Positions 38,901 to 51,994 of a stretch of 64,000 bases of DNA are shown here, one piece after another. Origin of the DNA: Petrosia ficiformis (Eukaryota > Porifera > Demospongiae > Haplosclerida > Petrosiidae); the NCBI GenBank assembly GCA_947044365.1, contig OX345636.1:58135746-58199745 (forward strand), given 5' to 3'. The position numbers and the translations under genes are program-made. Numbering within the stretch: position 1 is the first letter of the stretch; each line of letters starts with the position of its first letter. The notes below the pieces were generated by a model. The model did not search any database, was not told the DNA's origin, and saw only the letters and a program-made list of their open reading frames with translations.

Positions 38901-41559
38901 CCTTCATTATTATAAAACATGTAATGAATAAACAAGCATTCAACTGTTACTATTTAATTACATTCCTAGTATATCTAAATTACACAGAATATATTAATGA
39001 AGAGTTGATAATGAAACATGTTTGGAATAATGAACAACTAATTAATAACAAGAATGAGATTCAGAAAAGTTTAATACATCATATTGTTGATGATAGACTA
39101 CAGGAGGGAACACTTGTGACTGATTTGATTGATTCTATCAAATCACCATTCACTACACCACAACAACTAGTTAGTAAATCACTGATCAATATTGTGTTAA
39201 TAAATTAATATGTTACTTGTTCAGGAGACACAGAGAATACTGGAAAAGAAGATATTGGAGAAGGAATCAGAATTATTAAAACTATCTGTTGAGATGAGAG
39301 AGAAGAGTGATGAAATTACAGATCTGAAGACAAGAGAGGTGTCATTAACAGATAAATCAGATACACTAGAGAAAGGTCAGATAATTAATATAATTTATTA
39401 CATGTGATTTTAATATTTGATATTATGATATTTAGAATTGGGGTTTTTAAAAGATGAAACACAAGCCTACAAGAAAATGGCTATTACTACAAGACAAGGT
39501 ACTTATAATTAAATGTCTGTTATTCATAAATATAATATATAATATATAGAATTGAAGATTGAAAGGAAAATGTCATTAATTAAGTCACAAGAGTTGGATT
39601 TTTCAAGGAAACAGCTCAAACATTTTAGCGAGAAGCTCAAACTCACATCTACCCTTTCATCAGGTTTATATGATTACCACATGCATATTAATTAAATTAT
39701 GCTACTTTAGATGAGGAAGATTTGGAGACAATGAAAGAGGGTGAGGATTATCAGAAACCTCAAGAAACAGAACTAGTTGAAGAGAAAGAGTCAAAACCTG
39801 TAGATGAGGATAAATCAGTGATTAGTGATAAAACACTAATAGCACTGGAAGGTTAGTTAAGTATTCATAATATTATACATTATGATTAATAATTATATTA
39901 TTACAACAGAGAATGAGTCACTACAGAAGATAGTTATTAGTAAGAATGAACAAGTAGAGCAACTACAGAGTATGTTAGAAATAAAGGAGGAGAGAATGAA
40001 AGAATTAGAGACGCAACTGACAGGAAAACTACATGATGGTAAGTGGATTAATGATATCAAGAATATATGAGTGGCTAAGCTTTGAAGGAGCATCCAACTC
40101 TAATAACACAAACTGTCTAATTTTATTCCATATGAGGTATTGTCACAGGTAATTAAACTGTAGAAACAAACAGTCTCAAATATTGCAGTAAGATTGTTGT
40201 CAGTTAACTAAGTAAATACTAGTTTTGTAATTACATGTACTATATATATATCAAGTAAGTCTATTCGGTTAATTACTAGTAATACTAATAATTTAATAAA
40301 TGATAATTGATGATTCTTCCTTTACATAGCATTAGAGTCATTGTTGTTAATAAAACTACACAAATGGAGACAAAACTAAAGTCTCTAAATTCACAAATGG
40401 AGGAGTTTAAGAGGATTGAGGATGTGAAGATATTTTCCTCACATGATTCAGAGGTCTTCAAGTATCAGAGAGATGCTGCAGCTCAGTTGAGCTGCATGAT
40501 ACCAGAGCGTAAGTTATATGTTTAATTTACAATTAACGGAACATCGAAGCATTTTCATCATTTTAGAAGAGAGGTCAATACAGACAACAATTAAACCTTC
40601 ACAAGCAGATCTTCAGAATACAGTAGAGAATAATGAAGTACGTTTGGAAGAATTGCAAATGCAGAGAAAAAGAATAAGAGAATTGGAAGTTACTATACAG
40701 GAAATGAAACAGTTAGAGGAAACTAGAAAGACATCATCACTTGTACTGCAAAACTCCAGTGACATCATTCCTTTATCAGGTTATAATAATTACAGACTAA
40801 TCTCTTAATATTAATATCATATTATTATACAGGTGATCCTGGTCTTCATATAGCTAAACAGAAGGTGTTTCATATTAAAGGGAATACTCTGGATTGGGGA
40901 GATTATGGGTTTAAGATGAATTTCCCAGAAGGTACCATCCCACCATCACAAGTGATTGTCAAAGCTCTTCTTGTTGGTGGTAAATTCCAGTTTCATGATG
41001 GAATGGAGCCTGTCAGTGCTTTATATGTCATCTCATTTCCTGAAGAATTCCTCCAGCCTGTGAAATTACATATACAACACTGTGTCTATCTGAAGAGTTC
41101 ACGACAGTTTAAATATCTCAGTTTCATTATAGCCCCTATAGATGAGTCAGTACCACCATACAAGTTCGTACATAGAGGGTGGTAAATTCTATACTGATAG
41201 TCAGTATGGAATGATAGTTCGTTCCAAGTTTTGTATAATGGGTATTGGTAAGAAGATTAATGGTGTTGAACCATACACCTCATATGATGCAGAGGAAAAA
41301 TCATTATCAGATCCTCCTAGTGATAGTGAAACACAATCTACATCAGGACATGGTTAGAATAGTAATATATTGTTATAAAAATGCTTTTTATTATTAGATG
41401 AGGTTCAATCAATTGATAATGATCAGTCTAATACTGACTCATCTTCAGATGATAAGGATTTTAGTAATGATACTGAAACACAATCAACATCTAAACCTGG
41501 TTAGTATAATAATAATAATAATAATAATTATTATTATAATCGTTAGTATAACTAGATAA

Positions 41560-42240
41560 TGATAATCATTGTGGGGCAAGCCTTGGAGTGAGATCACATA
41601 AAAAGTATTGTTATAAGACGAGGTTGTGTGCAACTACACATGCATTACTAACACGTGTAAATCTGCTCAGCAGTCTCCATATAGCTGTTCCTTCTATCTG
41701 CGTAATCTTCAGTCTTTCTTCTTTTTGCTGAGCAGTCTCCACATCTCTTATCTCCCTCTGTCTGTCTCTGTCTCTCCGACCTTACTTCTCTTTCAACATT
41801 TGCCTCCATTGTTCTTGTCTCTCTCTGTCTCTCCCACGTAATCTTCAATCTTTCTTCTCAAGCTTTGCTTGGCAGTCTCCGCAGCTCTCTCTCTCTCTCT
41901 CGATCATGACGAGCTCTATCAGTCTCTTTACTCTTACGTAATCTCGCCGCTCTTTCCTCTTTAGTTTCTGCCACTCATTTACCTCAGTCCCTTTCTCTTT
42001 TTCTCAATTTCCTAACGAACAATGAAAAAACATGGCTTTCTCAAATTTACAGAATACGAGGATTAAAAATATCTTCGGAATACGTACGATACAAACATAC
42101 AAACAAACAAAAATACAATGCAAACTTTTCAGCTACCTCACTAGTGTGGGGCTCGCTCAGGCTCATCCCAATTATACTTATCATAATTATTATATTTGTA
42201 TAATACTAAAACCTCATAATTGGCTCCTACTATTATTACT
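41560..42240. other. CT-rich insertion within a gene 2 intron
   Basis: Sequence between two small gene 2 exons with repeated GCAGTCTCC..CTCT blocks (about 41670, 41730, 41870) and TCTCTGTCTCTC runs. Unlike its surroundings it is C+T-rich, probably a transposable-element fragment. No gene seen. Confidence 0.4.
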
Positions 42241-42433
42241 AATACAGAAACACAATCAATATGTGAACAAGGTTAATATATATTAATATTAACTAATAGT
42301 GGTATTTATTATTATTAATAATAATTATTATTAGATAATATTCAATCAATCAAGACAACTGACTCACTCTCTCCAGAAGACAAGAATCCTACTAGTAATA
42401 CTGGAAGTGTAACACATTTCATAACTGGACATG

Positions 42434-42844
42434 GTTAGGATGTTATGATATTATTATCAGAATTATGAGGGTCATTGAACTTGTGTATCCAACTTTGTGG
42501 GTTGTGGCTTTCATTGTATAATTTTGAGTGGGTGTATCAAAGGAACTAGAAATCATTTGTATCACTGTTGATATGCTGCAAAAACCAAAATGAAATTAAT
42601 TAGATTAGATAGTGTGATTAGGAGCCAAATGAAACAAAAATGATTTTGTCCCACCTACTCACCGATAATCTTCTTTCCCATATGAGGAAATTTACAAAAC
42701 ATGTGTCTTTTGACATCCGATGGACTGAAGTTTCAAAACTCATGTACACTGCCTCATTCTGTTCATAAGCTCCTGTTATTACTTGATTAATCACTAATAG
42801 TTGATTTTTGATAATAATAATTATATCTATTATTAATTATATAG
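42434..42844. other. Gene 2 intron, no recognised feature
   Basis: AT-rich intron between two small exons. I saw no element ends or coding frame. Confidence 0.4.
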
Positions 42845-44008
42845 AGGTGAGAGCCTCTGTTTCTTCTGATAAACAAGAGACACATGAAGATGATAAATGT
42901 AAGATTTTATTAATGTCTCTCATATCATATATTTTATATTACATGTCTTATTGTCAGTACATGTTGATAATGATATTAATAATGTTACTAATAATGATGA
43001 TATTAGTACTGAATATATTATCAATACACCTGATATACAACAAGAGATAACTACTAGTTAGTATATATAATAATACATGACTTTATATATGATCATTGTT
43101 TATTTTAGTTTCAGATATTCATGATAGTGTTCTATTAGAGTCTACACTCACTTCAGAGAATATAATTCAAACAATATCAAGAGGAGGTATGATTGGTTTA
43201 TAAATATATATACTGTTTTAAATGTCAATCTGTTATATTGTATATATTCAGTTCAAGTTACTAGTGATAGTTCTATTCCTGATAATATATACACTGGACA
43301 AATTTGTTATGTAAAGAAGGGAACAAACGGATGGTGTATGGTATTCATGGCCATACAGAATATTAAAGTATTCCTTGAGGTATTTATAACATACATTATT
43401 AATACTTATCATATGATTATTATACATTTCAGTATCTGAAAGAGGAATATTCCGATGATGACGAAGATGACATGTTCAGGTTTTGTTTCATGGATCCTGT
43501 GAATGGATTTATTGAATTAGATTTAGTGAAAACATTTCAAGATGGTTGGACTATTGACCCAATTAGAGAACCCCTGAGGGTAACTGAACATATATAGTCT
43601 TACTCATAATAAATGTATATTCTTGTATTGTCATTACTGTTGTTGTTATTGTTATTGTTTTTCATTTTTTAGATCAAGAAGAGAGATGCTGATCTGTTTG
43701 GTACAGTGGAACTTCCTATTCCTCCAACTTGCAGAGTGACTATCTGGTCTAAAGTATCACAAGATACTGAAGAATATTTGAGTTACACTGTACCTCTAAT
43801 TGGAATTCTTTCTGATGATGTTGTTAAAATACGTATTCAACGTTTTCTAGAAACTAGTAATATATCAGGTATATTATATTATAACTACAATAACTGTTAT
43901 AAGTCATATTTAATACTTTTATACTGATAGAATCATATCGTCATCCAACAGCTCAATCACAAACTAGTGGTACACCACATCCTACAAACATTGATGCACA
44001 TCATATAG

Positions 44009-44805
44009 GTTAGGAATGTACAGTGTTGCATAATCATTAAACAGTATGATTCATTAAATCAATAGCTGCATGATTGTGATACACATTATCACCTTTTGAA
44101 TTACCCATTTAGCATCAGAAGGTTATCATAGGTGAGGTGAGTGAAATGAATAACTTCATTAAGCCACAATAACACAGGAAGAATAGTTAAATAAGAGACC
44201 ATAACAACAGTTCATCCGGTCCCCATGTTATGCCCATGGTAACCTTCTGTCGCTAATCAGTATTAGTTTGAAGGTAGTGTATTGTTAAATGTATTTCAAT
44301 AACTTTCAATCAGTGAATTGTAGTAGTAAAGGAAACAGCAAATCTAAGAAGTTATCTGATGAATAGCTCACATGTCATTATGCAATACTGAATTATTTTC
44401 TATTTATATTTATTATTAAACTAGTTACTTAAGTCACATGACTATTAGTCAACAAGAACCCTAGTTATTCAAGCCCTTTTGTGGGAGTAAAGTTATTTTA
44501 ATCACAACTTGATGAAATGCTTAGCTTACAAATATGATAAATGTAATATACCAAAATATATAATTTCTAAATACAATACATACCAAAAAGTAAAGTACAT
44601 ACATGTAATGAATATTAATTTTGAATCAATTATTCACAATAGTCAAATACTCAATTCATATATAGTTTTTGCCATACCATTGATATGAGGGTCCTGCTTG
44701 TACACATTATGCAATATTAGAAACAATCGTGTGTATTGCATGTGCTTGAGTATATATTTTTATTAATATTAATATACTTTCCATTTACTATCATTGACAT
44801 CACAG
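44009..44805. other. Gene 2 last intron, with a possible MITE
   Basis: AGAAGGTTATCATAGG near 44119 and the inverse of AGAAGGTTACCATGG near 44266 could bound a ~150-bp element. The rest is AT-rich. A missing exon that would repair the phase of the terminal exon could lie here, but I could not identify it. Confidence 0.35.
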
Positions 44806-45277
44806 AAGGTGAAAGAAATTCTTCGTATATCCACTCCTGAAATGTCCAGACTGTTATCTTCATCTGATAATAGAATATCTCTTGCTATGGAACTGTATGG
44901 ATCATCTCTGATCACAGATGATGCTTATTATCAGGCTATTGATGATTCTGCCATTACTAACATACTAAAAGGAGCTAGATTGATGAAAGAGATTACTGCA
45001 TCTGTTGCTGTTAGTCCAGATAAACTGAGACAATTAATAGAAGTGATGAAGAGAGTGGAAATCTTCCAAGTGATTAGCGAAAAGTGGGAGAGAGACATAC
45101 AACGATAACACATTAATAACACATGTTTAGTAAAAATACTATTTGAGCTATATAATTATATCAAAAATAAAAAAATATTTTTTACTAGCAACGCCTAAAA
45201 TTTTACAATATATTTATGGCATAATTTCACTGGCAGTTACATGAAGGAACATCCTATTTTTTCTTGGACTCTTGTAT

Positions 45278-45388
45278 GGAATATTGCACAAAATTCTTCA
45301 ATGCTTTGTATGAAATACGTGGTCCATACATAGATGCAGCTAACAAGATCAAGAAATTCACACAAGTAAAGATAAACTAGGAGTTCAC
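45278..45388 (+). pseudogene. Relic of the gene 1-type last exon behind gene 2
   Basis: Reads [29 protein letters not shown], close to the gene 1 C-terminus (25159-25270), and even keeps the downstream GATAAACTAGGAGTTCA. It has lost its start and frame. It shows that gene 2 once ended like gene 1, before the present 44806-45108 terminal exon lay between. Confidence 0.8.
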
Positions 45389-46196
45389 ATTATAGTGGTT
45401 TAGTTCTGTTCGTTTGATTATTTGTGTGTGATGAATTAACTTCCACATTCACACGTAATTAAAACGCAGTGCCTCCATACCTAGGGAAAATTCCCTACAT
45501 TTAGGGATGAATTTTGTTATTTAGGGTCTAGGGGGGGGGAATTTTATAAATGATAGATATCTAGGGAAAGTTTGACTCAAAACTGATTTAAGTGTATTTA
45601 CACATAGAAAATTATACATATTATAACGCTGACAACAGCAAAGTGATCATAATAGTCACAATAAATGTGACATCAGCATGCACCCAATCGTGAATTATAA
45701 TCGGCAGTAACACTGTAGCAGCAATGACTGCACTGTATTAAATGTAACAAGTATCAGGTTCAACCTGCTCTCTTTTAACTCAGCAAAGCTTACCATCCAG
45801 TTGTGTCGATTTCAAGCCAGATCAGGAAATGTATAAGAGAATGAAGAGCAGCATATATGACTCTGAAAGTGCTGAGACAGATTAATCTGCTAACCTGAAG
45901 TCCTCACTGTTAAACTCATTTCTTGTTGTGTTGATATTTTTGTTATTTTAAGCTACAGCGGCGAGGCCACGCACCAAAGGTGCTTCATTGCATATCTGCA
46001 TTTATAACTGACCCCATCATTTGTATAAGTTTATACATGACATGTACTGTGTACACTGTACTGGTATATTATGTGTGTTTGTGTTTATCTGTTCTTGTGT
46101 TTGTGTTTTGGAGGTACTCCAAACAACAATAGTTATCATCCACGGTTGCAATGATTGTATGAATATATTTATTTGTTATTTTTTATTATTTACAAA
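45389..46196. other. Intergenic, no gene supported
   Basis: Contains an AGGGAAAATTCCCTA-type relic near 45483 and a short G-run. No exon or repeat ends recognised. Confidence 0.35.
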
Positions 46197-46303
46197 GATT
46201 CACTAAGATGTTTAGCAGCAAAAGTTTACTCCAAACAACAATACTTAGAAAAGGTCACGAACAAAAACATTGTGTCTTTTGCAGCTAAACAACTTAGTGA
46301 ATC
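46197..46303. repeat. 28-bp inverted repeat
   Basis: GATTCACTAAGATGTTTAGC (then AGCAAAAG) at 46197-46224 and its inverse at 46276-46303 differ at two positions around a ~51-bp spacer. Probably a very short MITE. Confidence 0.55.
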
Positions 46304-46589
46304 GAGAACTGTGGAGACTGCTAATGATTATCATGTATGCTAACATTCTCTAGTTATGAATTTATAACTTTTTAAATAATTGAACACAGACTGTGCAGGA
46401 CCATTGCTGTTAGGGTAATTATACATGCACAAGAATTAATGAATGTGTACTTACTGTGTCCCAATTGTGAGGGTCCTGTACAGTTCACATTTAGAAATTG
46501 TATACCCAGGTCAACAGGCAACATTTAATTTGAAATCTCTGTTTGGGTGGCTGAAATTCCCTAAGGGGCACAAATACCCCTCATTCTTC

Positions 46590-47090
46590 TGTATACCATG
46601 CCAATCAATTACACCCTTGGAAATGTCATAACATTATTAACTGCTATACAATGTGTATGTGACACAAGAATATAAATAATTATACACAGACAACCCATAA
46701 AAAAAAAGAATACAATCCATAATGTTATACATGTGTATTGTAGTATGTAATACTTGTATATACTTGAATGACTGTATGTGTATATGTACATGTACATGTA
46801 TTACTATATGTGTATATGTACATATTTGTATGTGTACATGTATTACTATATGTGTATATGTTCATGTATTACTATGTGTGTATATGTATATATTATTATA
46901 TGTGTACAATTATGTACATGTATCACTATATGTGTACATATATTACTTACCACTATTATGTGAACATGTACATGTACATATAGTCTCATACTAATATACT
47001 TACTACACTATAAGAAGCCATTACAAACACTTATGTAAACTACTATTACAATTGTCATTAGAAAGTCTTCCCTGTTAGCTTGTAAATTAT
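46590..47090. repeat. Composite repeat: worn head, ~26-bp minisatellite, conserved tail
   Basis: A worn CAATTA..ATGTCATAAC head (46600-46700) is followed by TGTATATGTACATGTATTAC units (46770-46985) and the tail TATAAGAAGCCATTACAAAC..TTATGTAAACTACTAT. The tail matches 12543-12600. Confidence 0.55.
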
Positions 47091-47429
47091 ATACAAGTAC
47101 TAGTTACATTTCATCTTGATATGTGACCATGGATGAGAAAACGTGCCACAAGTAACAATTTTTCAAAATCTGAACATGCTGCTCTTCATGGTGGTTAATC
47201 GCTTTTGAAATCTGACGCACCTTTGCTGAGTTATAAGCTTTTATGTTGATATTGGCATTAGAATGAATGTGAACTCTTGTGAAATTTGGCTCATAACTAC
47301 AAATAAATGTTTGTTCGTTTTCTCAGCTGTGGTCACATAATTAATATATTGACACAACATGTCATAACAAAGCATAGTAACAAAAATAATATTAATACAA
47401 TGTATATAGCATAGTATTATAGGTACAAC

Positions 47430-50400
47430 CAGTGGCGTAGCCTCAATTAAATGACTACTGGGGCACAACTTATGACATCATAATATTAATTAATTATTAT
47501 AAATTGTTATTAACAGTTAAACTTAGCAGTATCATTAATTAAGAAAGTTAACATATATTAAGGTTGTAGTCTTTTCCGTGGGCGGATGCTACTCCAATCA
47601 GTTTCTAGTCTTGCAAGCTTCTTGCTGCATACAATCTGGTTCAATTCTGTATCTTTTGGAAGCCACACCCACCCGGGGGTATAATTATTGGGCCTAAATG
47701 TTTTGACTGATTTATTTTCAGAAACAAAGCTAAACACACCCTTCGGGTGGTGGAGGGGGCGGTAGGCGGGCAACCCTGGCAGGGTAACTGTAGTTGCTCT
47801 CTGAGAAAGATCGGAGTTTGATAGTGTCTAGAAAGGTAGATTTTATGGTTTCAGTGAAAAGCTACAGAATTCAGCTTTCTTCAGCCTCTTGTAACTATAA
47901 AAGTAAAATGAATTTGCAGAAAACGGCTCTATTTGTTTTCTCAAAATGCATTGTACTTGATGTACGCCATGATTGGTGGGCGTGGCTTTCTTGGTTTTGT
48001 ACTTATTACACGATGGCAAAAATAGACATTTTTCCAACACTCCCACTCTTGTAGAGAAGTATAAAGATCATGAGAAGATATGAAGGTTGCTATTACACCA
48101 GGTTAGAGTCATATTATATAATATTCTATTTTGAAACTGATTGGAGTCGCATCTGCCCACTCCCTAGTACCACCTTAATAAGATTGATAACTACAAAGAT
48201 GAAATCAAGATAAAGCAATTTTTCTGTTTTTGCTTGCAAAGATGTCAACAACAGTATCGAATTGTATTTTATTTGAAAGATCTCTTTCAATGGATAGTAT
48301 AGCCATGTCATTCAATTGCGTTTCACTCATAGTGGACCTCAGGTACGTTTTAGTCCTTTTAAGGATGAAAAAGTACGTTCACATTTTGCTGTGCTTACAG
48401 GAAGAGTAAGGGCTAGTTGTAACAAGTGCAACAGCACAGGAAATGCGGCTTCTAATGATTTAATTTCCAACAAAACATCTGAGATGTCTTCAAGATGATC
48501 TTTTCTGTCTAATGTGCGCTTGGCTAAGGGCAACTCATGAACAAGTCTGTCATAGTCCAGTTCATATGATGAAATCAATTGCTGTAACTGTGTGATGTCT
48601 AAGAAGTGACTGGAAAGGGGAGAGCAAGCTTGAATAGATCTCATCAAACCTATGTTCTTGTTACTGAAACGGCACTTCAGCTCAGATAAAAAAGAATGGA
48701 GGACTGGGTAATAAAGACTCACCTTCAAATCATTGCTTAGCTCATTACTACCTCCAGTTGTTTCCCAAATAACATCTCCATCATATCTACTTGGTGGTCT
48801 ACGTGATCTTCTTTCTACTACAATAGGAATGCTGTACAATTTGGCTACATCTTTTGAGTATGAAAGAAACTTACACCATTGAGAATCAGATCGATACTCT
48901 GTGAAGGTCTCTATAGTGGCAGAAACAAGATCACCTGCTTTTTTAAGGTCAAGCTGAGTACCTTGAGGAGCATCAGAAAGGCTCTTCGAACAGGAGAGTA
49001 TGCTGTCAAACATCACTAAACACACAATGAACTCGAAGGTACTTATCTGTGCTAGTATTCCACATGCTTCAGCTGCTTTCTCAGCATCTTTACCAGACCT
49101 AATTTCTGTAAGTGTTGCTAGTACAGCATCAAATGTATGTATCACTGCATTAACTGCACTTTGACGGCATGCCCATCGGGTGTCAGACAGCTTCTTCAAC
49201 TGTTGTGGTTGTATGTTGTTGATGCATGAAAATTGCATGAAATTTGGAGGAAGAAAGAAAATTGTATAGGTGTTGAAGCAAGGCAAATAATCTGTTAGCC
49301 AAATCAACTGACTTCACACAATCCACCAAACACAGGTTCAGACAATGAGCATTGCAATGAATATACTCAGCCTTAGGAGCTACTTGTTTGATGTGAGCTA
49401 GAATTCCTCTTCTATGACCACTCATCACAGAGGCACCATCATACCCTTGAGCTACCATCCTTTAGGATTTACTCCTTGCTTTGACAAACTCTCTGCTGTG
49501 AGCTCTTCTGCCTGATAGTATGTTAGAAAACGCTCATTGATTATCAAGGTATCATTGTCAACATAACGAAGAACAATAGACATTTGCTCAACTTTGCTTA
49601 TATCTCTTGTCTCATCCACCAAAAGTGAAAACATCTCTGACTGCTGGACAGCTAAACAAATGCTACTACGTACTATATCACCCATAATATTTATAACAGT
49701 GTTCTGAATATCAGGAGAAGTGTAAATGGCATTGTGAGGACCAGGCTGAAGCTTATTCTTAATTACATCATCATGATTGGCTACTACATCCAGCCACTCT
49801 CTGAAATTCCCTCTGTTAAATGAAATGTCATCCTCTCTGTGTCCTCTTAGTGCCATATCTTGTTGACAACATTTAAGTAAAACTTCTGCTACAGTTCTGA
49901 TGTAATGCCTGTTGGTTTCAATAAGGTTTTTACGAGAAGAATCCAAACGTCGATCTTTTGTTGTTTCCTTTCTGGTGTTGACTGTAAATTGTTTCCAGGA
50001 AAGTACTGACTCTTTATGAGCAGAGCACTTGTCATGGCCTTCCAAAATCCCCTTTTTTTACCATAGCATGCTTCCAATTACGAAACCCACTTACAGCGAA
50101 AGTACCATCTCTGGAGTGATGCTGTCTTGCAGTAAACAGACGACAAGGATAGCAGTATCCTGCATCTCGTTTGATTGAATATTCAAGCCATGGATAATGC
50201 CTGTACCATTCTACATTAAAACCTCTCTTCCTTCCAGTACCAAATGTACGCTGAGGAAACTTGATGGTAGGTTGTCTAGGAGTTTCCAATGTGCTACTAG
50301 CAATATCAGTTGGAGGTTTCCTTGTGTCATTGCTATCACTAGCAGCTGCTACTTGATCACAATGATCAGGCGAATTACATTGCTGGTTTTGATCATCCAC

Positions 50401-50871
50401 CTCACTGCTACTATTTAGTTCCTCCTGAACCAGGATTGTATTACTATCAGTCTGAGATTCCATGGTCTCTATCTCATCATTCCAGACTTTCCCCTCCAAC
50501 TCACAGTCATAAGACTCATCAAACTCACTATTACTTCTCTCATTCGTTTGGCTATAATTTCTTTGCTTACCTGGCTTTACTCTTATGGAAACTAGCTCAA
50601 ACAAGGACATCTGTCTCTTCATTTTTGATATTAATTTTAAGAAATATAATTATTATAGAAGCCACGTGTTAACACATCATTAATTGTAATAACAATTGAC
50701 CATGCACTGTAATAACGATTGACCACAGTAATAAACCACAAATTCTGCTGTAATAACGCATGCAAAAATAATCAATTAATAGACAATTAACTGCGTCTTT
50801 CTTCAAGTTTCTTGTCCTCAAGATCCACAGGGGCACATGCCCCTGCGTGCCCCAGTGTGGCTACGCCATTG
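47430..50871 (-). mobile_element. Complete hAT DNA transposon, non-functional copy
   Basis: Terminal inverted repeats are CAGTGGCGTAGCC at 47430-47442 and the inverse of CAATGGCGTAGCC at 50859-50871, with CTGGGGCAC shared just inside both. The exact 8-bp target duplication GGTACAAC is at 47422-47429 and 50872-50879. The length is 3442 bp. It carries one minus-strand transposase gene with several frameshifts. Confidence 0.93.
48205..50622 (-). pseudogene. hAT-family transposase (ZMYM/TTF-type), frameshifted
   Basis: Function in the family: cut-and-paste transposition. The pieces, read 50622-50032, 50045-49452, 49458-49183, 49307-48339 and about 48345-48205, overlap and each continues the last in another frame. 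The first has a TTF/BED-like zinc-binding region (WLEYSIKRDAGYCYPCRLF..FRNWKHAM). The second has a DUF4371-like part with LLVDETRDISKVEQMS, holding the catalytic Asp. The third has AQGYDGASVMSG and HCNAHCLNLCLVD. The fourth has LSDTRWACR and the C-terminal dimerisation start PVSTAKCERTFSSLK. The fifth completes it (YLRSTMSETQLND..) to a stop at 48205. At least four shifts exist, two next to A runs (50051-50058, 48350). The copy is dead unless these are assembly errors. Host ZMYM1-like genes share this fold, but the flanking ends show a transposon. Confidence 0.88.
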
Positions 50872-51299
50872 GGTACAACCTGTGGTGTATTATTATTATT
50901 ACCATTCTAAAATATGTTAAACAATTTTTGTTACTTATTCATTTCATAGTAATTAGAATGTAAATGAACGTGTACTAATAACATCCACAGAATTACCATG
51001 GGATTTATGTTTGAAGTATAATACATTGTCCATTCTTCATTACAGTATGTAACCTATTTACACATTATTGCTATAATATATGAACCTTATATACTTGTAA
51101 GCATTACCTACCAAGAAAACAAATTACTATAATATGGTCTTAAGAGGATATTATTAAAACTGATGTAACCAAATGAGGATTAGAATAATCTAATAATTTT
51201 TACAGTGAATACAATAGTAATATTGATATGATGATATCATCAATATAATATAGTTATATTATATGATTTTAAATTATAAATGTTATATTATAGTTTTGT

Positions 51300-51640
51300 C
51301 ATTCATAATCTCATCATTATTCATAACATGTAAAGCAATATATACTAAACCTTTCTTTATGAAACTCTTCTTTGATACAAGAAGAGAAGTGACATGATTA
51401 TCCTATCATATAACATTTGTTTTAATTGATATATCATAGTATCATGACAGCTCTATTATACGTAGGTTCTCTGTCTAGAGGTCATATATCACCAAATGAG
51501 ATAATCATATCTCAATATCAAATGTATGAGGTATGTATCATGATAATATGTAAAGTTTATATAAGTGATGACAAGATTATAAACAAATACTTAATACACT
51601 TAATTATAAAACACTTGAAGACTATGTTATGATTAAATAT
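51300..51640 (+). other. Second copy of the 13540-13860 upstream segment
   Basis: Near-identical order to 13540-13860, including ..HISPNEIIISQYQMYE and the GTATGT donor at 51532. Part of the gene 1/gene 3 segmental duplication. Between here and 51820 nothing else is recognised. Confidence 0.5.
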
Positions 51641-51922
51641 CTCCTTATCATAACTTACCATATCAATACACTATAGTATAAAGAGAAGTTAATTAATTGG
51701 CTTCCATTTGTATATACTAATTGATTAATTATTTGTTATGAAAACAACACATGTGGTCTTATGTGCCACTCATGTGAGTAGGTATTGTTTTGTTCCATTA
51801 ATTGTTTTATAGTCATATCTGTTAGAGTAGGAATGCGTCTCTTAGAATGAGTGTGGTCTGTTATAATGAGTATGGTCTGTTAGAATGTGTATGCAATTAC
51901 AATAAAAATATTGATAACATTC

Positions 51923-51994
51923 TCACATGCTATCATGTGATCACTTAGCAACCAGTGTTGACACTTTACATACCACAAGGTGTCTTTCTATATA
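51923..51994 (+). promoter_or_regulatory. Putative promoter of gene 3
   Basis: TCACATGCTATCATGTGA (51923-51940), CACTTAGCAACCAGTGTTGA, CACTTTACATACCACAAGGTGT and TCTATATAATG directly before the start. This is the simplest form of the block shared by all three genes. Confidence 0.4.

Larger units (their letters stand above)
38988..45108 (+). pseudogene. Gene 2, signalling half: coiled coil-ZU5-unknown domain-different C-terminal helical domain
   Basis: Clean in-phase exons: 38988-39169, 39225-39375, 39436-39498, 39550-39663, 39711-39851, 39910-40038. Then come 40329-40508 (entry phase does not match), 40567-40779, and 40833-41352 (ZU5: DWGDYGFKMNFPEGTI, VGGKFQFHDG, QHC). Small exons follow: 41398-41499, 42248-42271, 42335-42433, 42845-42898, 42958-43056, 43109-43186. 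The YTGQ..GWTIDP..KRDADLFG domain is 43252-43379, 43433-43579 and 43673-43868, followed by 43931-44008. The terminal exon, to 45108, encodes ..LAMELYGSSLITDDAYYQA..SEKWERDIQR, unlike gene 1, and its phase does not join cleanly. Near 41173 about four extra bases break the ZU5 frame just before EGGKFYTD. The exons are otherwise well kept, so decay is recent or the breaks are sequence errors. Confidence 0.65.

Noticed and set aside
41166..41180. An 8-bp GT-AG intron that would mend the gene 2 ZU5 frame
   Set aside because: Far too short to be spliced; a small insertion is the simpler reading.
47558..47773. 71-codon minus frame inside the hAT element
   Set aside because: Lies after the transposase stop and has no family resemblance; probably 3' non-coding sequence or a nested fragment.
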